From: Tolypeutes matacus
Taxonomy: Eukaryota; Chordata; Mammalia; Cingulata; Chlamyphoridae
Direction: 5' to 3'
DNA length: 64,000 nucleotides
Assembly (NCBI GenBank): GCA_026826555.1
Contig: JAKSZT010054457.1
Coordinates: forward strand, 5,207,467-5,271,466
The notes below the pieces were generated by a model. That model had not been told where the DNA came from. It was given only the letters and a program-made list of their open reading frames with translations, and did not search any database. Shown piece after piece: positions 1 through 11,690 of this stretch (the first letter of the stretch is position 1; each line of letters opens with the position of its first letter). The position numbers were made by a program, and so were the translations under genes.

Positions 1-104
1 GAGAGTAAAAAATACCAGCGTGTGCCAGGAATTTGGAGTGGTGGCGTTAGGAAGGATGAAGAGGTAGAGAGCAGGATATTTTTAGTGTAGTAAGACTATA
101 CTGT

Positions 105-350
105 AGGAGACTATAATGGTGGGTGCGTGACATTATGCATTTGCTAAAACCCACGGAATTGTACAATACAAAGTGTGTACTCCAATGTAAACTCTACACT
201 TTAGTTAATAATAATGTATCACAATTGATTCATCAATTATAACAGCACTAATCAAAACGTTAATATAGGAGAAACTATGTGCTAGGAACAAGGGGGAACG
301 AGAAATTTCTGTAAACCTAAAATGACTCTAAAAATAAAATCTATCAATAA
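105..350 (+). mobile_element. L1-like LINE 3' end
   Basis: The stretch resembles the 3' UTR of mammalian L1M-type elements: a block around aattgtacaatacaaagtg, then tttagttaataataatgtatc, then a terminal aaaaataaaatctatc with an A-rich end. It is 5'-truncated and diverged. The strand follows from the terminal A-rich run. Class is fairly sure, subfamily is not. Confidence 0.55.
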
Positions 351-1747
351 AAATGGAAAGAAAAGAGCAAAAACAAGGAAAGAAGAGAAAAACTGATTAA
401 ACCAGTTAAAATATAACCCATTTGAGCCAATGTGGAAAAGAACATGAGAAGAATTTTTGCAACAACCAAGTCATATTTTGTGTTAGCACTGTTATTGCTG
501 TTAAAATTGTGGTGCTGATGGTGATGATTTAGTTTGTATAGGCTATGGATTGCTTTGGGGCTTTGGGGAAAATCACTGCTTTTTCTCTTTTTAAACTAGT
601 TATATTATATGTCTGCTTGATATTGCCATTGAGGAATATTGTTCTATATGGTCAACCTGGAGCCAACTCCAAGATGTTCTTCCCAAAACTCAAGAAGATT
701 CAATGCCCAATTTCTGAGCTTCCTAGGTTTTTGATGTCCTGCCTGGACTTTTTATGTTTTTGCCTGTTTTGTTTTATTTTGTTATGACTTTGTATTCTTG
801 TTAATTCAATGGAATAAACATTGAATATCTCTGAGTACACTAGTAGAATGACTAGTATGGCATAATTTAGCAGGGCTTTAGGTAAAAGGCATCTAGACAC
901 GAGAGAATGGTAGGGGGCCTGTAACATAAAACAAAGTGTGCAAACTTACTAATACTGGAAAAGAAGGATAACCCAAGGTTAGTTGCCTAAAGCTAAGATA
1001 AAGGTAGTCACAGATTCACTGTAGTATTTTTGCAAAACTACCTTGGGGGAAAAAAGAATCAAAAACATCAGGGCCCTGAGATTTTAACCCCTAACATACA
1101 AAGCTGAGGGACAAAGATCAGAAAAGCAAACTGTGCTTTGTTATTAAAAATTCTAGGTACTAATTTAGATAATTTTCATTGAAGTCAATATGAATGCACA
1201 TCTATCAAATAAATGTTTAACATAATCAGTTTTCTTTCATTAAAATTAACACTTCCTTGAAATGATCAGGAATAGAAGAGCATTCATGATTAATAATGAA
1301 GATTATTACAAATCAATTCAATTTTCTACTGTTTTTCTTCAGATAATTTTTTAACTATGGTGGCAAGGAAATAAGACTCAGTTTAAGGCAGAATTTGGCA
1401 ATATATCCATTCTCTTCATGAAGTTTTCAGGAATCAAGGTGCATTCTAATTGCTGTTATAGAAATTAACTAAATAATGAACCAAGAAAATTATTCATTTA
1501 TAGTACCCACAAGTCAGAGATGTTTTATTGTTTTTTTCTACTTCTGAGAGGATAAGTTAATACCAGGTGGGTGTTTATACTCCCAAACCATTTAACTACA
1601 ATCCAAACACTGGCAAGTAGTATATATAAATGTGTCCCTTTTGAGATATTACTGTATGTCAAATTATACTTTATGGAAATTATTATCGCTATGTAGATGA
1701 TAAATAAATGTCAAAATACTTCATTCATTTTGGGCTTACAGGAGCCA
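351..1747. other. AT-rich stretch, nothing recognised
   Basis: I see no repeat, coding or RNA signal. Short open frames such as the one at 545-787 have low-complexity hydrophobic composition and no recognisable motif. Confidence 0.5.
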
Positions 1748-2184
1748 TTATGGATTAGTTGTGTCCCCCAAAAAAGATATGTTCAAGTCCTATTGTCAAT
1801 CCCATGAATGTGACCCTTTTTGGCAATAAAATCTTTGATGATGTTATTAGTTAAAAGGAAGGCAAAGCAGAATAAAGTGAGCCCTAATCCAATATGACTG
1901 GTGTCCTTGTAAGAAAAGGAAATTGGACACAGTCAGACAGAGAGAGAAAGACAACCATGTGAAGGCGATAGAGGGAGGAACACCCTGGCATTCCAGCCAC
2001 CATCAGAGAGAGGAAGAAGAGGCAGGGAACAGACTCTTCCCTATGGACACTAAGGAAGTAAGGCCCTGCTGACATTCTGATTTCAGAGTTCTAGCCTCCA
2101 GAACTACGTGGCAACAAATTTCTGTTCTTTCATGCCACCCAGTTTGCGGTGCTTCGTTACAGCAGTCCTAGGAAGCTAAGACAA
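1748..2184 (+). mobile_element. MaLR/MLT1-type solo LTR
   Basis: It starts near ttatggattagttgtgtccccc and contains the typical blocks agccctaatccaatatgactg, ccagaactacgtggcaacaaatttctg and ccacccagtttgcggtgc. It ends in cagtcctaggaagctaagac. These are hallmarks of ERVL-MaLR-like LTRs. No internal region is adjacent, so it reads as a solo LTR. Exact subfamily not assigned. Confidence 0.6.
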
Positions 2185-4626
2185 GGAACAAAAAAACATT
2201 TCTAAAAATGTCTGCGTTTTTATAACTTTAAAGTTTGAAAGGCCAGGCTTCAGCTTCTGCTGAACCACTAAGCACTCATGCACCCTCAAGTATAGATGTT
2301 TTCCAAATGCCTAGACTTGTCTATCTGTCTCTTTCACATAATTGCAAGCAGTCTTTATATTATATTTATATTAGTTTGGAAAGAATAGTGAGGAGAGGAA
2401 ATAAAATTGGAAAACACACACTTTAAAAAATTTGTAAAAGATAAGAGAGAGAGTTGTCTGGTATACTTGAATAAGATTATGCAGAGCCTCAAAGAATGAG
2501 AATAAGGGATTTGCTCATAATACCAATGGAGACTTATCAAAGACTTTGAGCAAAGGAGACCGATCTTTTAACTTGCACTTAAGAGGTCTGTTAGCTCTGT
2601 AAGGTGTGCTTGTAAAAAGCCCAAAATATAGAGATCTGTTAACAGATACTAGAGAAGTACAGATGGTTGATCAGGTCCTGTGTTGTGACAGTAACAACAA
2701 AATTATAAAGAGAAGGAAGGATGTGAATGATAAGTCAAAGAAATTAAATACATATTGAATACAAGAAAGTAAATCATTTAAGGGTTTTCAAAAAATAGTG
2801 CTACAAGGTGTAATTATGCAGTATGGAGAGGGAGAAGTTTAGGAAAATAAGATTATAAATTCTGTTTTAAATATGAGTTTGAGGTGCCTTTGGAAGAAAA
2901 ATTTGAGGTGTGTGGTATGCAGAATGCAGATATAACAACCTATAGAACAAATAAAAGTCTTTTCCTAAAGATGGTGAGCTGAAAATCTGCAACAAGAGAT
3001 TTTAATGTAAGTCCATGAAAAACATCAGTTGACTAAAAGAACAAACATGAAGTATAGGAAGAACAGAAATCATATTTCTGAGTCAAGATGTCAGTACCTA
3101 AATTTACTTCCTTCCCTTCCAAATACAAAGAAATGATAGATAAAAACAATTTACATGCACAGTTATCCTTAAAAGATGAAGGGAAATCTCTGAGAACCAA
3201 CCACAGCAGCAAGTTGGGGTTGAAATCCATAAACTGCAGGGACCTAGAACCAAGTAATTGGACAGGGGTGAGATTGCAATTCCCATGCATGACCAGAAAT
3301 TTGGGACTGGACACCTTGTTTGAAGACTGGGACTAGAGTCAGGCATGCCTTCCACAAGTAATGGTCAAAACTGCCCTGTCCACCACACCTCAAAGGGAGA
3401 GAAAATGTTCCATGATTTAGAATTCAGTAAATGTATAGGAATCCATTTTTAATATTCATGCCTGTACTCTGTGCAGAAGTTAGAATTTAACCAAATGTTC
3501 AGGTGGGAGACAGGTAACTTCTGTCTAGGGCAGAGAGAGCAGCAAGTGCCTGAGAAAGTCCCCCAGATTATGAGCTTCAAAACAAACATGAAACCTACAA
3601 AACACATATAATCCCTATTGCATGAAAAGCAAACAATGTGCAATTCAGATCCAATAAAATAGAAATATTTAATAATCTCTGAAAGCATTTTAAGTAATAT
3701 TTAAATTTCTCAGGAAATGAGTGCAATTAACATACATGAAATAAGAAGTTAAGAATCAGGAATAAAGCAGAAGAATAATGTCAATTGAAAACTCTGGAAA
3801 TAAAATATGTATTAGTTATAGAAAAATCTTAATAATTGGAATAAAGAAAAGCAGCCTTGAAAAGAGAATTTGTGAATAAGAAGTGAGAACTGTAGTCCAA
3901 AGAGATAAGATGATGAAAAATTCAAAAAAAAAAAAAGAATTTAAAAATGATTAAGAACAAGTGAGACACATGAACCTATACTTAATGGGGATTCTGGAGA
4001 AGAAAAGAATAAACAGGAAAGAAGAAATATTCTGAGCTAATGGTTTAGAAGTTTCCATAAATGAAGAAAGTATGAGTCCTTATACTGAAACATAATTGAA
4101 AAAAAAAAAGGAAATCACATGAATACATCTTTTAATTAAAAATCCAGAGCAAGAATAATAGATAAAAATCATAAAAAGCTTTTAGAAAGGAAATATTGGC
4201 TGTGGGGAAACACCAGTAAAAGTAAAACTAGTGGCCTATAACTCACCAAAATATAATTAGAATAAGAGTAAAATAATGAAAATCTTATCAATACATTGAA
4301 TAAGTAATGTTATGACTCATAAACCTAACTGAAAAAAGATTGAAGACTGAACTTAGCAAGAAGAAAAAAGAAGCCTGGAAGAATAAATAAGAGGTGGAAA
4401 AAAATACTGAAAGAACAAATATTATAAATCTAAGTAAATGTTCATTAATAGTAATGATGTTAATAATAATCATTTTTAATGGTTAAATATAAAACCTAAA
4501 TGAAACTAATATTTGAGACAACCATACACCAGAATTATGTCCAGAGGTATTGCAGGAAAGTTAAAACATACTAAATTCTTTAAATTGCCTGTAAAGAGGA
4601 CATAGATCTTAGCATAATACTTTGTT
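2185..4626. other. AT-rich stretch, nothing recognised
   Basis: A-rich, weakly structured DNA. Overlapping small frames on both strands at 3033-3355 have no homology I recognise and are likely chance. Part may be decayed LINE sequence. Confidence 0.4.
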
Positions 4627-4643
4627 AAGAATGTACATAACCA
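4627..4643 (+). repeat. Target-site duplication, left copy
   Basis: The 17-mer aagaatgtacataacca is repeated exactly at 6663-6679 and brackets the LINE-like insertion. A perfect long duplication of this kind is the usual mark of L1-type target-primed retrotransposition. Confidence 0.9.
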
Positions 4644-6662
4644 TGTTCAAATGTTCATGGGACACTGTCACAATGGGTGGAGAGTCACACAACACCCAAA
4701 AGAATATCAAATTCCCATCCTGGGAGCTCTGCCACATTCTCTAAATAGATCAGCAAGAATCCCCTGAGTACAGAGGCAATGACTAGTGAAGGAGGATGGT
4801 CCATTGACAAGCCCTTGATATTGATGACTGTGCTTATGAACCTTTACTCTTGAAATGGAAACAGCTTAGTGTTGTAGGGTGCCTAAGAGTTGCCTCCTGG
4901 GAGCTTCTTTGTTGCTCAAATGTGGCCTCTCTCTAAGCCAAACTCAGTATATAAATATGTCCCTTCCTCCCAGCATGGGATATGACTCCCAGGGATGAGC
5001 CTCCCTGGCACCAGAGGGATTACTACCAGGCACCAGCTAGCAATGCAACTGGAAAAAGACCTTTACCAAAAGGGGGAAAGGAGAAAGACAAATGAGTTCA
5101 TATGGCCAAGAAACTTCAAAGTGAGTTGGGAGGTCATTCCGAGGTTACGCTTATGCATGTCTCAGAAAGATCTCTTTGAGTGCCCAAGCAGATACTACAA
5201 CCAAATAGCAGGGTTCCTGAGGGTTCTGGAGACATCCAGACACTACAGTCAGGGCAGATATCTCAGGAGTTTGGTGCCTTGCCAGTGGGCCCTACGTTGG
5301 AATTTATGCCCCCAGAGTGACAGAGTTGGACTCAGTTGCAGTTTCCCTACACATAGGTCTTCTGTCCTTCTATTTGAACCTATAATTAGTACTAGAGTTG
5401 GTAGGTATACCTCCAAGAGACTTAAATCTTTAGGTTGTCCATGTGCCAGCTGGGCCCTGAATTTCATCAGAGTTGCAACACCTACTCTCCAGTTCATTGG
5501 TTTCACCCAGGACAACTAAAATGGAGGTGATGATACACAGTGACCATACCGAGGAAACAAGAGAGTCTACAACTGCAAACAAAAGGGTCCCATCCATTGG
5601 CCCTATGGGATCACAGCCCCTTCTCAATTAGAGGTGGATTGGACATCACCATCCCAGAATCCTCAGGATTGGGGAATGAACTATGGACTAAAGTAGACTT
5701 AGTGGTATTCTACTATAGATTTATAGTGATTCTAACAATGGAAGAAATTATATCATTGATGAGGCAGTAGCCACTGGACATTCTGAAGGCAAGGAGAGGG
5801 AAAACACGTGTAAACGGGGGCATTTTGGAGACTTGGGGATTGTCCTGAATGACATTGCAAGGACAGATACAAGCCATTATAAATCTTGCCATAACCTACA
5901 GAACTGGGTGGGAGAGAGCGTAAACTACAATGTTAACTTTAATCCATGCTTAGTGGTAATGCGCGAAAATATGTCCATCAATCACAATGAATGTACCTCA
6001 CTAATGAAGAAGGTTGTTAATGTGGGAAAACATGGGAGGTGTGGGGAGTGGGGTATATGGGAATCCCCTATACATTTTTTTTAAGATTTCTTTTCATTTA
6101 CTTATTTCTCCTGACACCCTTGTTGTTTTTCACTTTCTGTGTCTGTTCATCTTCCTTGTTTCTTTAGGAGGCACTGGGAACTGAACCCAGGACCTCTGAT
6201 GTTGGGAAGGTGGTGCCTAATTGCTTGAGCCACCTCCACACCCTACTTTGTTGTGTCTCTCATTCTGTTTTTCCTCCCCATGTCTCTTGTTGTGGCATCT
6301 TGTTGCATCAGCTCACTGTGCCTGCCCATCACATCAGCTCGCTGTCTACTATAGAAGGCACCGGGAACTTCTGTTCCCTGCTTTGTTGTGTCTGTTCATT
6401 ATTTTTTTTCTTCTTGTGTCTCTTGTTGTGTCAGCTTGCTGTGCCTGTCTGCCATGCCAGCTCACTGTCTTCTTTAGGAGGCACAGGAATCTGAACCAGT
6501 GACCTCTCATGTGATAGATGGAAGCCCAGTCACCTGAGCCACATCTGCTTCCCTTGAATCCCCTATATTTTATGTAAAATTTGTATAATCTAAGTATCTT
6601 TAAAAAATATTTTTAATAAAATAAATTTAAATGAATAAATAAATAAATAAAAACTATAAAAA
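4644..6662 (+). mobile_element. 5'-truncated LINE-type insertion (about 2 kb with nested SINE)
   Basis: The element lies between perfect 17-bp target duplications and ends in an A-rich tail (ttaataaaataaattt followed by aaat repeats), so it is a non-LTR retrotransposition product on the plus strand. About 1.5 kb belongs to the element; the rest is a SINE at 6073-6555. I cannot name the family. Its 3' part shares the style of L1 3' UTRs (gtaaactacaatgttaac, then gtgggaaaacatgggaggtg before the tail), so an L1-type 3' UTR is the best guess. A second, more diverged copy lies at 62255-62930 in the same orientation. It contains the longest open frame of the window (4995-5519, 174 codons), which has no recognisable domain and sits in repeat DNA. 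Confidence 0.75.
6073..6555 (-). mobile_element. Dimeric DAS-type SINE
   Basis: On the minus strand the copy has two tRNA-like heads: the first begins gggaagcagatgtggctcag, the second lies around ggaggtggctcaagcaatt. Each is followed by a box-B-like ggttcag block and cctcctaaa, and the element ends in an A-rich tail. It is flanked by exact 12-bp duplications gaatcccctata (6061-6072 and 6556-6567). It inserted into the LINE-type element, so it is younger than that element. Open frames on the plus strand here are antisense SINE reading. Confidence 0.9.
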
Positions 6663-6679
6663 AAGAATGTACATAACCA
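6663..6679 (+). repeat. Target-site duplication, right copy
   Basis: Exact second copy of aagaatgtacataacca, directly after the A-rich tail. Confidence 0.9.
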
Positions 6680-7497
6680 GACTGTATAGTTTTAAACTAC
6701 CAAAGAAATAAAAAAGAACTAAAGAAAAGCTAATGAATCCAATAGAATAGAATGAAGGAGAAAAAATAACCTGTTATCATGAAAAGTTCTCAAAATATTA
6801 CCTGAGTTAAAAAATAAAGATTACTAATTACCATGATACCAATTCTGTAAAATTCTTCAAAGTCAAAACAAAACAAAATTATATAATATGTACAGATACT
6901 ATATATATTCATATACATATAATGTATCCATATCACACACACACACACACACACACACCTACAAATCTCTAGTGTTTTTTTCTTTTTTTAATGGAGGGAA
7001 TAGTTGCACATTAAATGCGCAGATATTAATTGTCACTGGAAAAGTAAATGTGATTGAGGATAGTGGCCAAAGGGAAGACAAATAATTATTTTTAATTAAC
7101 TTTTGATATATTCGTGACTTTTAAAAGAGAGACAAAGCAAATTGGACAAACTAATTGCAGTATATTGGTGGTTACATTAGTGAACCAATGTCTAAACTTG
7201 GAGAAAACCCACAGGTAAGGGCAAGGAGGACAAAGGATTTTGACAGAGTCTGAGCAATGTAGGCCATTGAGAAAAGCTCTTTCCCTAAAGTGATAGGGTG
7301 GGAAGACAGATGGGGAGTAGGTGGGACCAAGTGGGAAAGAAAAGAGAAAGTACAGACTACCTTGTGAGTAAATGAAATTCGACCGTAAAAGGATAAGGGA
7401 GTTTGGCAGTTAGTTTGGGTGAACAGTTCTACTCCAGCACTAATCTGATTGGAAGGAAAAAAATCACATTAAAAAGTAATCAAGATAAAAAAAATAA
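6680..7497. other. Unique-looking stretch with a CA microsatellite
   Basis: Apart from the CA run at 6934-6958 nothing is recognised. The frame at 6888-7085 runs through the microsatellite and is not a gene candidate. Confidence 0.4.
6934..6958. repeat. (CA)n microsatellite
   Basis: About twelve uninterrupted CA units, preceded by an alternating AT-rich stretch. Confidence 0.95.
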
Positions 7498-7952
7498 TCA
7501 AGATAGTGATTTCACAGTTCACTATGTGAGTACTGTGTGTTAACATTGATTGTAAGTCAATATAAGTGCAGAGTAGTAAACAAAGCGTGTATTTTACCTA
7601 GTTTTCAAAAGTTATTAATATAGTGTTTTTGCAGTTCACTAAGTGAGCTCTGTTCTTGCACATTGATTGTCAGTTTATGTAAGTACATGGCAGTGAATCA
7701 AACATGTATTGTATTCTATATAGGTTTCAAAACTAATCAAATGTGTGTTTTCACAGTTCACTAAGTGATTTCTGTGTTTTAACACTGATTGTAAGTCAGG
7801 ATAAATACATAGTAGTGAATACAGCATCTATTTTACTTAGTTTTCAAATCTAATCAAGATAGTATTTTCACTGTTCACTATGTGTGTTTTGTGTTTTAAC
7901 ATTGATTTTAAGTCAATATAAATGCGTAGTGAATAAAGCATGTATTTTTCTT
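7498..7952. repeat. Imperfect tandem array, four copies of about 118 bp
   Basis: The anchor c(a/t)gttcacta recurs at 7515, 7632, 7754 and 7871, spacing 117, 122 and 117 bp. Each unit continues with an aacattgattgtaagtca-like block, a tagtgaat block and a catgtattttac-like block. Copies differ by scattered substitutions and small indels, so the array is old. It matches no SINE or LINE I know and has no open frame across units. Confidence 0.85.
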
Positions 7953-8974
7953 CCTTTTGGAATGTAAAAAAAGTGTTATAACTAACCATAAACAAAAGTA
8001 CTCCACTATCCAATGGCCTTTGCATGTTACTTCAGAACCACACATTTCACTCCTCCGAAATCCACTAAATAGATTTACAGGAAAAAAGAGATGAGATACC
8101 CAGATCCCTCACTACTAAAACCCTGTGTCCTCAGGCTCATTTTTGTGGAAATGTAAACACATGATGGTTCAAGGAATATGTATGTATTCTTTCATGTTTG
8201 AGATGAATCTTTTTTAGGGAAGTAACTTTCATCTTCAAAGAGAATGAAAGGATGTATTCAGTAAGAATCAAATTTGCCAGAGTTGAAAGCTCTTGCTCTA
8301 AATATTTAGATACAGGAATGAGAGGTGTGTGCCTTTGATAATTTTGTACATGGAAACTAGATTTAAAGGAAGTTTCACTTTATTTCTAGCAAAACTGTTA
8401 GGAAAAATACAGAGTTGAAGTAAGATGCCTTTGAAAAGGAAGTCACTATATGTTTCTACAGTACCCAGAAAAACCAGCAACTGGAATATATTAATAATTT
8501 TGCACAGTTCAAGCCCTTTCAAATTTAATCCCCAATCTGAATCCTCTCACTCCAACTTCCCACCTACTTCCCAGCTTTGAGAATTGTAATCTTTATATTT
8601 GATCAAAGTTGTGGTTTTGTTTGGAAAGCCCTAAGTGTACTCCTGGTCTAAGTTAATATTTTATGTGGATAATCTTTGCAAGAATATTTGAGTAGCCTAA
8701 CCAGCCATTCCAATAATACTTAGTTAAGATTTCCCATTTTAAGACTATTGAAAAGCAGTATATATTGTATGATATAATGAAATAAATAATATTTTTCAAA
8801 ACAATAATATCAACCATATCTAAGAATAAGAAATATAAACAATATGCACAAGACAATTTTTCATCAGGCCTAATTAAAGGTTTAAGTATATTGTCAGTCT
8901 ATTGGTGTTCCTCTGGAGGATATAGTTTCCTTGCTTATCACAGCACTGCCTTGGGTTTTTCTGTGTGTTTTTTT
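7953..8974. other. AT-rich stretch, nothing recognised
   Basis: No repeat family or coding signal seen. Small minus-strand frames are rich in Ile, Phe and Tyr as expected by chance in AT-rich DNA. Confidence 0.45.
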
Positions 8975-9443
8975 TGTTTGTTTGTTTGTTTTAAGATTTA
9001 TTTATTTATTTATTTTTCTCCCCACCCCCCCACCCCCATTGTTTGTGCTCACTGTCTGCTCTCTGTGTCTGTTCATTGTGTGTGTTCTGTGAATGTTCGT
9101 CTTCTTTTAGGAGGTACTGGGAACTGAACCCGGGAACTTCCACGTGGGAGAGAGGTGCCCAATCGCTTGACCCACATCTGCTCCCTGCTTCTTGTTTTGT
9201 TTCTCATTGCATCTCTTCACTGCATCATCTCATTGTGTCATCTCATTGAGACATCTCACTGTGTCATCTCATTGCACCATCTCACTGCATCATCTTGTTG
9301 TGACATCTTGTTGCTTTATCTGGTTGAGTCAGCTCACCGCACTCTCTGTCTTGCTTGTCTTCTTTCGAGACACTGGGAACCGAACCCTGAACCTTCCATG
9401 TGGAAGGCAAGAACCCAACTGCTTGATCCACATCCACTCCCCC
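8975..9443 (-). mobile_element. Dimeric DAS-type SINE with internal 13-mer expansion
   Basis: On the minus strand two tRNA-like heads are visible (one near ggagtggatgtggatcaagc, the other near gagcagatgtgggtcaagc), each followed by a diverged box B and an A-rich tail that appears here as the T/TTTA-rich start. Between the heads, 9213-9333 is a degenerate series of about nine catctcattgtgt-like units. No clear target duplication found. Confidence 0.88.
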
Positions 9444-11066
9444 TTTGTTTTGTTTTTCAACTTTGTTTTTAAAGAAGTTTTAGATTCCAGAAAAGTTACA
9501 TCAAAAATATAGGGGAAGATTGTGGGAAGATGGCAATGGACTGACAGGCAGAGCTGAATGCTCTCACAAAAACAACTTAGAAATAGTCAAAATATGTCTA
9601 AGGGCCCTGCTTTGGGGGTCACCAGACCAGGATAGTGCTATATAACTCCCAGGAGTGTGAGGGAAAGAGAGACAAAGAAGATTAAACAGCAAATGTAAGT
9701 TACTAAGCCCCCATGGCACAGGAAGGGCTCTTCTCCCCCACCCCCAAGATATTAAGCTGGAGTAAAACCCCCGGCTCACTGCAGCTGACTGAAAGGGGAA
9801 CAGACATCTTCCTCCCTGTCAGTGGTTTCAAGGGAAAAAGGAGAGGTCCAGGTGCTTTTCTTCAGTGTATTCAGACAGCAGAGCCTGCTTTGAATCTCTG
9901 ATCTGGATATTAAACATAGGAACATGGGAAAGCCCAGAATGAAACACCTCCATGAAAAGTGTGTTGATTAGTGCCATCTACTGGCCAGTCTGGAAATTGC
10001 ATGGACAAAAACTGTTGTCTGTGCTCTCTTTATCTAACCCCTCGGAGAAAATTTGCACACCACTAGTGAGTCCCTGGTCTGATTTTGAAAACTTAAGCTG
10101 GGCAATTTTAAAGACTGAACATAAGTTGGACCAAATATCAAAGAAGAGCTGTGAAAAAAAAAAGGAACCAATAAGGTAAGAGAGATAAATTGGCCATCAG
10201 AGTAAATTCACCAACATAATCAGATGCCTAGATATCAGAAAAAAAAATTACAAGCCATAGTAGGAAACAGGAAGAGATGTCCCAGCCAAAAGGACAAACT
10301 AAATATCTTGAAGAGATATAGGATTTAATAAAATTAATCACTGATAATCACACAACTCTCCTAAATCACTTCAAAGAATTTAAAGAAAATATGACTAAAG
10401 ACATAAAGGATATTAAGAAGACACTGGGAGAGCATAAAGAAAAATTTGAAAGCCTGCAAAGAAAAGTAATAGACCTTATGGGAATGAAAGACAAGATGGA
10501 TGATATTAAAAATATATTACAGGCCCATAATAGCAGATTTGAATTGCTTGAAGACAGAATTAGTGATTTGGAAGACAGAAGATCTGAATTGGAAAAGACA
10601 GAAGAAGAGAAAGAGAAGAGAATGAACAAAATGGAACAAAGTCTCAGGTAATTGAATGGCCATGTGAAACACACAATCATTCACATTATTGATGTCCCAG
10701 GAGGAGAAGAAAATGGAAAAGAGGCAGAAAGAATATTAGAGGAAATAATGACTGAAAACTTCCCAATCCTTATAAAGGATATAAATATCAATACTCAAGA
10801 AGGACAATGCACCCCCAAACAGAATAAATCCAAATAGACCTACCCTGAGACACCTACTATTCAGAATGCCAATATCAGAGTTAAAGAAAAGATTGTGAAA
10901 GCAGCAAGAGTAAAGCAAAGCATCACATACAAGGGAAACTCAATAAGATTAAATGCTGGAGGAGAAAAGAAAGTGGTATGATGTGTTTAAGGTACTGAAA
11001 GATGAAAGCTGCCAGCCTAGGATTCTGTATCCGGCAAAGCTATCCTTCAAAAAGGAGGGTGAGTTT

Positions 11067-11081
11067 AAAGTCTTCACAGAC
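11067..11081 (+). repeat. SINE target-site duplication, left copy
   Basis: The 15-mer aaagtcttcacagac is repeated exactly at 11281-11295. Confidence 0.95.
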
Positions 11082-11280
11082 TTGGGAAGCAGCTGTGGCT
11101 CAATCAGTGGGGCTCCCGTTTACCATATGGGAGGCCCTGGGTTCGGTTCCCGGGGCCTCCTGGTGAAGGCAGGCCCGCCCGAACGGCGTGGTTAGCTGAC
11201 CCAGCGAGCGCAAGCAGCAAGGGGGGGATAAATGAATAAATAAATAAAATCTTAAAAAAAATAAAAAAATAAAAAAAAAT
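11082..11280 (+). mobile_element. Young monomeric DAS-type SINE in L1 ORF1
   Basis: The head gggaagcagctgtggctcaa carries a tRNA-like box A and an intact box B (gggttcggttcccgg). It is followed by a GC-rich body (cgaacggcgtggttagctga, cagcgagcgcaagcagcaag) and an aaatgaataaataaataaa tail. Perfect 15-bp duplications and retained CpGs suggest recent insertion. Open frames on the minus strand here are antisense SINE reading. Confidence 0.95.
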
Positions 11281-11295
11281 AAAGTCTTCACAGAC
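11281..11295 (+). repeat. SINE target-site duplication, right copy
   Basis: Exact second copy of aaagtcttcacagac after the A-rich tail. Confidence 0.95.
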
Positions 11296-11492
11296 AAACA
11301 AAAGCTGATAAGGTATATTACCAAAAGACCAGATATGCAAGAAATACTAAGGGAGTGCTGCAGCCTGAAAGAGAAAAAGAAGGGTGAGAGATTTGGAGAA
11401 GAGTTTAGAAATGAAGATTATTAGGAACGATAAACTAAAGGATAAGAAGACAGACAATAGAACAATATGGCAACAGAGACCCAAAGAACAAA

Positions 11493-11690
11493 ATGGGTGA
11501 AGTAAGTAAAGCCTTTACAGTAATAACACCGAATGTTCATGGACTGAACTCCCCAATCAAAACACATAGACTAATAGAACTGACAAAAAAAATATGAGCC
11601 ATGTATTTGTTGTCTACAAGATACCTACCTCAGATGTAAGGGCACAACCAGACTAAAAGTGAAGGAAGAGCAGGAATAGACTAGCTAAAT
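11493..11690 (+). pseudogene. L1 ORF2 N-terminal fragment (endonuclease start)
   Basis: From the ATG at 11493 the reading resembles the beginning of the L1 endonuclease domain: TVITPNVHGLNSPIKTHRLI, then the block corresponding to the conserved QET loop, here mutated. In-frame stops are present. ORF2p is the endonuclease/reverse transcriptase of L1; only the first part remains and the sequence ends abruptly near 11690. Confidence 0.75.

Larger units (their letters stand above)
10277..11424 (+). pseudogene. L1 ORF1 (ORF1p) pseudogene
   Basis: ORF1p is the L1 RNA-binding chaperone that coats L1 RNA. The likely start is the ATG at 10277. The same frame continues into 10391-10651 with a charged heptad-rich coiled coil (motif LEDRISDLEDR) and then into 10652-10837, which matches the RRM region (IIDVPGGEENGKEAE). 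In-frame stops occur at codon 15, at 10649-10651 and at 10835-10837, and a frameshift follows. The C-terminal domain is visible at 10953-11081 (PRILYPAKLSFKKEGE) and resumes after the SINE at 11296. It ends near the TAG at 11422-11424, about 70 bp before ORF2, which is normal L1 spacing. Clearly non-functional. Confidence 0.85.
9512..11690 (+). mobile_element. 5' part of an L1 retrotransposon, 3' truncated
   Basis: Starts with a gggaagattgtgggaagatgg-type L1 5' end. It runs through about 760 bp of 5' UTR-like sequence, a broken ORF1 and roughly the first 65 codons of ORF2, then stops without poly(A). The missing 3' part points to a later deletion, since ordinary L1 truncation removes the 5' end. 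A young SINE with perfect target duplications interrupts ORF1. Confidence 0.85.

Noticed and set aside
4995..5519. Longest open frame in the window (174 codons, plus strand)
   Set aside because: It lies wholly in a repeat with a second, frame-broken copy at 62255-62930, and shows no domain or constrained composition.
6210..6502. Cys/Ser/Leu-rich frames of about 93 codons
   Set aside because: Antisense reading of a dimeric SINE; two overlapping frames with the same composition show this.
7498..7952. Possible CRISPR-like array
   Set aside because: Units are ~118 bp direct tandem copies without distinct repeat and spacer parts, in a mammalian genome.
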